Source: Gautieria morchelliformis
Taxonomy: Eukaryota > Basidiomycota > Agaricomycetes > Gomphales > Gomphaceae
Direction: 5' to 3'
Assembly: GCA_015179125.1 (NCBI GenBank)
Contig: WHVA01000113.1
Coordinates: 1-64,000 of the forward strand
Length of the DNA stretch: 64,000 bases
The notes under the pieces were generated by a model. The model ran no database searches and was not told the DNA's origin. It saw nothing but the letters and a program-made list of their open reading frames with translations. A program made the translations under genes and the position numbers. Numbering within the stretch: position 1 is the stretch's first letter; each line of letters starts with the position of its first letter. Below are positions 55,891 through 64,000 of the stretch, in pieces.

Positions 55891-56179
55891 CCGTCGACAA
55901 CTGGACGACCTCCGAGGACGATGAGGATGACGAGGAAAGCCAGCATGGGAAGCCTCCTGCCAAGAGAGGTCCGTTTGACCATAAGCACATGCCAACTGGG
56001 CATATCTGATGCGCTGCTCACCTTTTGCAGATGGTGCCGACGACAACCGGACGACCTCTGAGGAAACCAAGGAAGACAAAGAAACCCCGGGTCGGATGCC
56101 TCGGACCAAGAGAGGTGCATTTGACCATCATAAGCACATGCACACTGGGAAACTCTGATGTGCGCCTCACCTTTGGCAG
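55891..56179 (+). repeat. Tandemly duplicated exon plus intron
   Basis: Two adjacent units offset by 146 bp each hold an acidic exon (DNWTTSEDDEDDEES...PPAKR and DNRTTSEETKEDKET...PRTKR) followed by an intron: 55969-56030 (GTCCGT...CTGATG...TTGCAG) and 56115-56179 (GTGCAT...CTGATG...GGCAG). Sequence similarity continues through the introns. Confidence 0.6.
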
Positions 56180-56965
56180 ACATGGGGCCCCCGCATGCTA
56201 TTCTCATCCCAGAGCTTGAAAAAGACGCCGGAGACCTCTCCCTTTGGACGTGTGAGGCAATCTCTCCCTCTGTCCGGAGCAGACTTACACATCCTGCTTC
56301 ATAGTGAAAGGCCTGCATGCAATCCACAAATTAGTGGCTGACCTCAACCGTCCAGAACCCAAAGGGGTTACGATACCGGCTAAGATCCGTCAGCTGGCCT
56401 GCTCCGTCCAACGGTTCCTACCTGAAGCTGCCCTTACCAGCTGGGACGTATTGAGGGCCTTCTTGACAACGAGCCATGGGAACCTCCTATGTCCCTTGCA
56501 TGCAAAGTTTGCAAAAAAATGCACTGTTTTCGAGGAAGGCGCTTGGGGGTACTGTGTCACAGGGATGGATTGTTCGGGGCCCTCTGTGAACAGAACCCGA
56601 ATGCAGGCCAAACCCCGAGTGGAAGGGTTTTGCCACTGCGGCTGCGACAAGGATGCTGTACTTTTTGAGTTTGCCATGTGAAACGGTGGCAAGTACATAC
56701 CTTGCCCTCAGACCATCAAGAGTCCCAGGCCGAGTCCCTCCGTGGGCAAGTAATGGATCCCCGAATGCAGATTTTTGTCAAGGCGGCTTATGAATGCAAC
56801 ACAGGCTTGGCACTCGAGGACTGGTGGGCAGGCCCATTGACCCAGGCTGATGCTGCATGGGTGCGGTTTGAAAAAGAGCGAGTGCACTACGGGATGAAAC
56901 TTGCCATGCTCCGGGAACAAACAGAAGGAGAATTCAATGTGAGTTGCCATCAGGCCCCACATTGA

Positions 56966-57479
56966 TCACGCACCTCACCTTACATTCACCAGTGTGCCCT
57001 CGCCTGAAGACTACCAATCAGTGCCCTGGTCTTTGTTTCCTAAATGGGGTAATGTGAATACCATGTAGTATAGTACATGAGACATTATTGTCACACATAC
57101 CAATGAAAAATGCTTGTGTATCTCCGATGGGGTGCCCAGGTGTGACCTCAAACGTGCGCGAGACCACGGTGTCAAAGCCATCACTTGACCAACCCATGAC
57201 ACGCATGCCTTGTTTGCGTCTCACCCTTACTCCACGACGATGATGTATGTGGCAGCACCCCAGGACCCTGACTCCGTGACGATGATGTATCATGCTGACG
57301 TGCCTACATTGTCTGCTCAGCGTGACCGCGTCGACACGTAGGGAGATGGAATGTGAGGTGGGAAAGGCTGGGAGCCCAGGCGCGTCAAGGTGCGCTGTTC
57401 ATTGGTGTATTGTGTGTGTTTTCGGTCATAGACTGATGTATGTATATACATGGGCACTATGTGCAGGAGATGATCAACC
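56966..57479. other. No gene seen
   Basis: Spacer between the multi-exon fragment and the satellite array. A CCACGACGATGATGTATG-like segment occurs twice near 57232 and 57274. Confidence 0.45.
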
Positions 57480-58130
57480 ACCGGACGGTACGCCTGAACC
57501 GTACAGACGTGCGACCGACGGTGCATGTCCGTCCGTATGTGGGTGCATGTCCATCTGTATGGGGTAGAAGCCGCGGATGGTGCACGTGGACCATACAGGA
57601 AGGCGTATGGTGCACAAGCACCATACGGGCAGGCGGTGTACAGTGCATGGGCACCATACGGGGAGGAGGCATATGGTGCAGGAGCACCATATCGGCAGAA
57701 GGTGTACGGTGCAAGGTGACCGTAGTGGCATGCGGCGTATGGTGCGGGAGAACCATATGGGCAGGTGGTTTATGGTGCACGGGAACCATATGGGCAGGCA
57801 GTGTACAGTGCACAGGCACCATAAGGGCATACGGTGCAGGAGAATGATACGGGCAGGCAGCGTACGGTGCACGGGCACCATATGGGCAGGCGGCATACAG
57901 TGCGGGAGAACCATACGGGCAGACAACCTACAGTGCATGTGCACCGTAGGTTGTCGAGGCGGCAGATAGTGCGTGTGCACTGTATGCGGCCGCGTCCACT
58001 TACAGTGCGCATGAACCGTATGGATGTGGCCACGGATGGTGCATGTGCACCCTATGTGGTCGAGGCCGCGGATGGTGCATGTTCACCATGGGCAGGGTGG
58101 CGGCACACAGTTCCTGGGCACCGTGAGCTG
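57480..58130. repeat. Palindromic satellite array 2
   Basis: About a dozen units of 45-50 bp, each with a short inverted repeat such as GTATGGTGC-ACAA-GCACCATAC (about 57605), separated by GGGCAGGCGG-type spacers. Loops vary (ACAA, ACGG, GGGA) while arms are conserved. Related to 12030-12940. Open frames across it are by-products. Confidence 0.8.
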
Positions 58131-58284
58131 AGAGGATGAGGGGACAGTTCAGGTGAGCCATATGCAGGTGTAGGATAGATTGCACATGTGTTGGACTACG
58201 GGGTGTACATGTAATTTACAATGGGTTGTACATGGTTTTTAAAACCGGTTGCACATGTTTACGACTGCCGGCATCTGACTCCTA

Positions 58285-58470
58285 TCCAACACCTTGGGTC
58301 ACACTGCAGAAGTGGATAACAGACTGACCATCGACACGATGCGGGTAATTTACAGACAAGTGTTGGGTAGACAAGCAACGTTGTTCTGCTCTGGGTGCGA
58401 GTCAGCATGCTCAATGCGCAGGATGCTTCAAGTAATGCAGGGTGAACGCACCCTCATCGACAACTGGTAC
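58285..58470 (+). repeat. Dispersed repeat I, copy 1
   Basis: It matches 63712-64000 (GGGTCACACTGC.GAAGTGG, ACAGACTGACCATCGACACG, GGATGCTTCAAGTAATGCA) with an internal segment missing here. No coding text. Confidence 0.75.
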
Positions 58471-59238
58471 AACATTATAGCACCATTGTACCTCGAGCTC
58501 ATCTTGGTTCCATATCTGGAGACGTCCACAGTCCTCAGGGTCAGCATCGCTATTACTTACACACTCTTCTTTATTCAACGCACATCCACCATCCCAACGC
58601 ATATTCCCTATGCAGCATAATTGAGCTCCACGTTTGCTTTCTCCGATCAGTATCATCCTATGGCTTTCTTGCAGCTTGTATGTTCCTCCACCGCTGCCTT
58701 CAACTCCCTCCACCGCCTCCGAGCGCCTATAAATAAGCGATGCAGAAGCCGGTGCATTGGTTCAACTAGGACGTGAGAGTGTGATGGCTTCAATTCAGGA
58801 CTCCGCAGACCGTTGTGCGCGATGGACCGTTGGCCAGGAGAGGGTTGCACGTCCGAGGACCAATGTACATTGTCCTGCCTGTGTGTGGTGCATGTCTCTC
58901 AATGTCTGTCACGGATGATCGGCATCATGAATGTTCTTCATAAACCATCCTCACAGATCAAGACACAGGTCAGTATACCGACCATTACATAATTCACCGC
59001 TGCGCACTAACAATTGCACCACCACCGCCACGTGTAATGACTCGTAACCGACTCAAGGGTAATCGGCGCTGAGAATAGAAACAGGGTTGGATTCCAAGAA
59101 GTGCATTCTGGAAATGGGTTGATCAACAGGTTTGGCTTGCAAGCTTTGGGGCCATGACGAGAAAACACTAGAAGGTTGATGAGATTCCAGTGGATGCTGT
59201 TGGATCCTTAGTATGATGGTTTCTACACTTATCTACAC
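58471..59238. other. No gene seen
   Basis: Nothing supported on either strand. Confidence 0.45.
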
Positions 59239-60115
59239 TATAAGGCAGTCTGATATGAGGAGCCCTCTAAAACTTTGTGTATAAAAAATAGACCGATCAC
59301 GCCACACACTAAGTAGACAAAAGCCCTCGATCTCCTTCCGTCCGGGAGTGTGGTGGCGAATGCGGGTGTCTGGCACACACGGGCCACCCGCTCTGCCGGT
59401 ACCACGTGGATGCATAATGTGACTGGTTTCCCACGCTCATTTAAGTGACATATCAACTTGTTATCCCACGTGACGCTGACATGTGGCGTGGTTACATGTA
59501 CACTGTTCGCTTCCACACACTCGGGTCCATCTCCCCGTCCCACCCCCGACGGCAATGCAGCTCTGCTCTCCATTCCTGTGTGCCTCACCCATCACATTTA
59601 GGGCTTGCTGTGCCTCTGATCCACTAGCGGAGATGTGTTGTGGAGCCACAATGATTGCCTTTCTTCGGCTAGTAGCTACTCCTGCCGGGTGGCACAAGAC
59701 TTACTGGCATGACTACAGACAGGCAAGATGCTCAGAGGGAGGGTCTTAGGACTATAAATGCTGAAGATGTGATCGATCTCATGTCAAGCGCATTTGTAAG
59801 GACCCCGGCTAGCTTACTAACGCCAAGCCCTTACAGACTCCGACCAGCTAAAGATACAACCTGGGAAAACATATATAGGATCAGAACAAATTACCTGTAT
59901 ATAATTCGAGACTCTTAGACCCACCTATTGAAGGTTGACTCAGACTGGTTATATCGAGTGCTACACCCCTTAAGAACTCAGTTACCACTGTCTGTCGCAA
60001 TACTTTGAGCTCTGACACACACTTCCTTACAGCATTCTCTGTCCAGATTTTGTCCCTTACAGTATACCAAATTGTATGTAGCTGTCTAGTTGCAGATAAC
60101 AGAGCAATTGGACGC
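59239..60115 (-). repeat. Dispersed repeat F2, first part (split by E4)
   Basis: Reverse-oriented homologue of F1. It continues after E4 at 61476-61600. The join reproduces the uninterrupted F1 sequence around 9310-9320. Confidence 0.75.
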
Positions 60116-61475
60116 TGTCAAGATTGGTTTTCAGGCGTTAATATCGTGTATTAGTGAACACAGCGAATGCCCGAATAACTTGTGCGAATAAGTATGCCGT
60201 TCGGCGAATAGGTGAACCAATGGATGTTCACAAGGTAAGAGGGTTTGCCTAAACGGGGCTCACCCTATCTACAGTCGTAGCGAAATAGCCCGTGACTCTT
60301 GACGATGTAACGTGCAAGGTCTCACGGAAGGGCTGTCTAAGTCTCGACAATCCCTTCGCTGGCGAAGGTGCTCCTTCGGAGCCCTTCGCCAACAGCCCAG
60401 AAAATGGTTCGAAGGCTAAGGTAACGAAGATGAAGTATGAGAACTCACCAGTGATGCCTAAGTCCTTTACTAGTCGAAGATGGGAATCTCCAACAGAAGG
60501 CTTAAGATGATTACCACGGCGAGGTCAAAGCTGCACAAGATGAACAACATATGATAATTGAACTGGGGAATATACATGCGAATGTAAACTACTTATATCG
60601 AATGCTCGTAAGGTATCAGTGAATAGGAAAGAGGCCGTCACAAGTCAGGGTTGGATAGGGGTGCGCAGCCATGATACAACATAGATGAAATAAACATACA
60701 ATAGAATGTGAGAAGAGGGAGAACATGAAACGACGGAGGGTAAAGGTGGCGAAGGCACTTATGGACAAAACCATGTCTTGGGACCCGCATACATGCTACC
60801 CTGCATGGACTCTTGGTCTACTGGGTTGATTCCGCACGATCTATGGAAAGGATGTCCTGCGAACATACTTTGACCATACGAACGCCCAATGGGGTTGGAT
60901 TTAAGAAGACGATGGGGTTAATGATGAACCATCATGCCGGGTGAATGGTATCGATCGTTTTTGATGGTGTGCCTGATGGCGAATGATGCAAGCGGCGAAT
61001 AGCCGTTTGGCGAAATGCAAGGAAGGGCGAACAGAAGTGACATAGGGGAGGAGAGGTCGAGGTGGAGGGCGAAGCCGAGCGAACACTGAGGGGGAGTAGC
61101 GAAAGGGAAAATGGGGATACCAAGGTGCAGGAGATGCACAGGTCAGGTGGAGGGCGAAGCCAAGCGAACACTGAGGGGGAGTAGCGAAAGGGAAAATGGG
61201 GATACCAAGGTGCAGGAGATGCACAGGTCATGACAACACAACTATTAGAACACCATCGGAAGAGGGTCGAGCAGAGGAGGTGGTAGGCCCAGTGATGACT
61301 GCCGAGTCAGTCCCAAGACGTCGATCGTGTGTTTGACGGCGCGGCTATGGTAGTTGGCGCAAACAGCGAGAGTTGGTTGCCGAACATGACAATGGTGATT
61401 GGAACAAACACGAAGGTGGGGTGAGAAAATGGGAAAACTGAGCTTCTGAGTATGGGAAATAAACGCGTCATGACA
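60116..61475 (-). repeat. Solo LTR E4 (family E, 1360 bp)
   Basis: Ends TGTCAAG...CATGACA; flanks GACGC (60111-60115) and GACCC (61476-61480), a 5-bp duplication with one mismatch. It contains the paired hairpins in altered form (GCTCC-TTCG-GAGC) and an 85-bp tandem duplication. Confidence 0.88.
61060..61229. repeat. Two tandem 85-bp units within E4
   Basis: AGGTGGAGGGCGAAGCC starts at 61060 and 61145; both run to GATGCACAGGTC with very few differences. Present once in E2. Confidence 0.85.
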
Positions 61476-61638
61476 GACCCATCAGGCACACACACATAGC
61501 CGCCGAGGTGGACAATGACACTTTGTCCACATTTCTTCGACCATTGTGTTGCTAATTCTATTTTACCATTGTTCTGTTTACATCTCATTGTTCTCGTTAG
61601 ATATGCTTGGCATTTCCCAGAGTATAAGTAGTACAGGA

Positions 61639-62533
61639 GACTTGTGCAGGATTACCAGGCCTTGAATGTGATCATGATCAATAACCGGTACCCCATTCCA
61701 CTCATTTCCGAACTAATCACACAACTCCGCGGGGCAAGGTACTTCACTAAGCTAGATGTCCGCTGGGGCTTCAATAATGTTCGGATCCGGGAGGGAGACG
61801 AGTGGAAGGCCGCATTCCGCACCAACCGAGGACTCTTTGAGCCACAGGTCATGTTCTTTGGCCTCACCAACAGTCCCGCCACATTCCAGACGATGATGAA
61901 TGACATTTTCCGTGACATGATAGCAGAAGGGGTTGTCTGTGTCTACCTCGATGACATCCTCATCTTCACAAAAACAATGTCAGAACATCGGGAAGTCGTG
62001 CGGAGTGCTGGAACGGCTCCAGGAATACAACCTGTGTCTCAAGCTGGAAAAGTGCGAATTTGAGCGGACGAGGATAGAGTATCTTGGGGTGATCATGTTG
62101 GAAGGAATGGTGGAGATGGACCCTGTCAAGGTTTCCGGCATGTCAGAATGGCCTACACTGCAAAACAAGAAGGAAGTCCAGTCCTTCGTCGGGCTCATCA
62201 ATTTCTACCAGTGGTTCATCAAGGACTTCTCCTGCCATGCCCATGCCCTCTTCGACCTCACCAAGAAGGATGTTCGATGGCGGTGGGGGGAGCCGGAACA
62301 AGCCTCCCTTGACAAACTCAAAGAGCTGATCACTTCTGCCCCGGTCCTGATCTTTCCCAACGACTCTCGCCCTTATTGAGTTGAGGTGGATTCTTCTGAT
62401 GCAGCCACCAGAGCGGTCTTGTCACAGCAGTCATTGGAAGATGGTGGGAGGTGGCATCCCTTCTTCTCTAAAAGCCTTAGTCTGGTCGAGCAGAACTATG
62501 AGATCAAGGAAATGCTGGCAATTATCAGAGTGC
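61639..62533 (+). pseudogene. B-family pol fragment B4: reverse transcriptase and start of RNase H
   Basis: It is homologous to B2 17785-18685 without any LTR. It contains [19 protein letters not shown] and the YLDD catalytic motif, then the connection domain (QSFVGLINFYQWFIKDFS) and RNase H (VDSSDAATRAVLSQQ). Frames change near 62005 and a TGA stop lies at 62377-62379. The left junction is in repeat F2 text; at the right the homology ends near ALEEW and a 70-bp block shared with 27090-27150 begins. It keeps several bases that are missing from B2 homopolymer runs, which makes it a useful reference. Confidence 0.87.
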
Positions 62534-63711
62534 TGATGGCCAGCCTGCGCGCTGATATGCGTGTGTCAGGATCACATTCCTTCCGACTCTGATCTCCCCC
62601 GCAGATTTCCTGCACACTCGACGACTCCCTCACCGACTCCCCAGCATACCCGGCCCTGTATGGATGCGCTCCTCACACCTCATTCCCTGCCCAACGTCCT
62701 CTCTCTACTCAGCCCCGTCCGCCCCCGATTACCGCCGCCCATCTCTGGGCCCTGGTGGTTTGCACTCCTGCCCCCGTGCACATCGTGCTGTGCTCCGTGA
62801 TTACTGCGAGCTTGTTATTGAGGGATAAGGAGGGAGATAGAGGCAGACAGAGCGGAACATGAAGCACAACGCGTGAGAGAATAGACACTAGCGAGGACAC
62901 TGTTAACTCGCTCGACCGGACTCCTCATGGGAGTGAAGGGCTAAAACCATTAGATTCATTGTAGCTACTGAGCTAGCTACTTATACGTATGGATGCATAT
63001 GTGAGTGCTTGGTCAGGGGACAGCGGAGTGGGAACTAAATAGGAGTATCCTAATGTGGATAGCCTTGGGAACATGCCGGTTCGCAGCACAGGCGGCGCTG
63101 AAATAGTAAATAGATGAACTAATGTATACCAGTTTACAACAGAGCTTAGGCCGGGTATGGCGTGGTCGGGCCCGTGGGGGGCGTCGATGGCAGCGAGACG
63201 TCTTTGTATTTGAGTGTGGCATGCGTTCCCTGGGCTTGGTAGCTGTTTTGTGCTTTCTGGAGTAGATTTCTGACACCTGTGTTCCGTCAGTTCGCATGCA
63301 CGCGATACGCTTCCCACCCGCCTATCCCGCAACCCCTTACGCTCACGCTACCCCGTCCTCGCAGCGCCTCGCGATGGCCGACCTCCTTGGCCAGCTCGCC
63401 ATCCACCGCTCCTCGTCCGTTCCTGTCGTGTCCCTCTTTTTGCTATGGTCCATTTGCAAGCCCTTTTTTTCCCTAGTTGGGTTAACTTTGCGATGTATGT
63501 CTTATTCGGATGCTCCTTGTCACATGTAATTCGAGCCGTGTCTGCGATGGCTTGTTGAGATGTATTCCCTTGTGATACGTTCCTTGGTGAGTCTTGACGC
63601 ACGTCTCCAAGTTCCGGTATCCTCCAGCGTCACCTATGCGTTGCGCCACAGGAAGTTGTGCTGTGAACGTGTGCTACTCAGCGTGATACTAAGCACGTCT
63701 AACAGCAGATA
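62534..63711. other. No gene seen; short block shared with 27 kb locus
   Basis: 62534-62690 resembles the minus strand of 26990-27150. A short coding-like text near 63300-63420 (PPAYPATPYAHATPSS, MADLLGQLAIHRSSS) was not recognised. Confidence 0.35.
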
Positions 63712-64000
63712 TCAGCAACACTTTGGGTCACACTGCGGAAGTGGATAACAGACTGACCATCGACACGATGTGGGTGTATTTAAAGGAAAGTGTTGAAGGC
63801 TGTCTCCGGCCGGAATGGTATGCGGACGAGTTAAAGTCGTGGAAGGGGCACTGAGTGTCAGTGATTCTTCCGAGATCGGTAGACAAGCGACGGCCAAGAA
63901 GCTAAGCGGTAAGCAACGTTGTTCTCCTCCGGATGCGAGTCAGCCTGCTCAACGCGCTGGATGCTTCAAGTAATGCAAGGTGAACGCACGCTCGTCGACA
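63712..64000 (+). repeat. Dispersed repeat I, copy 2 (runs off the window)
   Basis: Homologous to 58285-58470 with about 100 extra internal bases. It continues past the end. Confidence 0.75.

Larger units (their letters stand above)
53240..56965 (+). pseudogene. Multi-exon gene of unknown family, interrupted by solo LTR B3
   Basis: Coding-like blocks in one orientation: 53240-53344, cysteine-rich (CNRMGHRCRICVGWP..AKC) ending at a GTGAGT donor; 54046-54579, very proline-rich; 54677-55003, a coiled coil (LREENMHRADELGNTFL, ALRSSRRQEAITLSHTL); 55552-55610 (MDAAATALASAQSAYADAA); a duplicated acidic exon (55880-56114); 56304-56681 (LACSVQRFLPEAALTSWDVL, CHCGCDKDA); and 56678-56965 (YECNTGLALEDWWAG, FEKERVHYGMKLAML). 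The composition resembles a repeated, uncharacterised basidiomycete gene type with coiled coils, recalled only loosely. Stops and frame changes lie between blocks and the LTR splits the 5' part, so it is probably dead. The exon set is incomplete. Confidence 0.4.

Overview
The window looks like repeat-dense, heterochromatic DNA from a filamentous basidiomycete, most probably an Agaricomycete. The support is: Ty3/gypsy chromoviruses with chromodomains, Ty1/copia elements, introns of about 45-65 bp with GT...CTNAY...AG signals, and decayed fragments of fungal genes (exportin-2/CSE1, a TUP1-type WD40 repressor, an F-box/WD40 protein). No host gene appears intact over 64 kb. No tRNA, rRNA or CRISPR was seen.

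Layout. 1-3497 is the 3' part of gypsy element A: integrase-chromodomain, an antisense gene, polypurine tract (PPT) and 3' LTR. It is inserted into gypsy B1 (3498-7162, minus strand), which also carries solo LTR E1 in its gag gene. B1 sits at the edge of a decayed multi-exon gene that may be a MULE-like transposase (7170-8865). Next come dispersed repeat F1, an F-box/WD40 fragment, a degenerate satellite array and a copia fragment. 14787-21007 is gypsy B2, complete and very young by its LTRs. 21-29.7 kb holds a CSE1 fragment, solo LTR E2, a TUP1-like fragment and tandem repeats. 29713-36690 is gypsy C (minus), followed by copia D (36691-40240), solo LTR E3, a spliced gene fragment, and copia G (44677-49870, minus) with a perfect 5-bp target-site duplication. 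50-57 kb holds an LRR/F-box-like fragment and a multi-exon gene interrupted by solo LTR B3. The last 7 kb holds a palindromic repeat array, repeat F2 split by solo LTR E4, and a B-type polymerase fragment.

Most interesting pattern. Elements A and C each carry, between pol and the PPT, an oppositely transcribed gene with its own TATA-like box about 40 bp before the ATG. Both encode two CX2CX6C units. In A the spacing fits the fungal Zn(2)Cys(6) binuclear cluster exactly. Each retroelement family is also saturated with its own CpG-containing short word (TTCCG in A and B, CGAG in C, TTCGC in E). Zn(2)Cys(6) proteins classically read CGG triplets, so an element-borne regulator acting on element-borne sites is a testable idea; it is not shown here.

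Quality warning. B2 has nearly identical LTRs, yet its gag-pol reading frame is broken by eight one-base losses, most of them in homopolymer runs. This may be consensus error rather than biology. All frames were judged by eye from the sequence.
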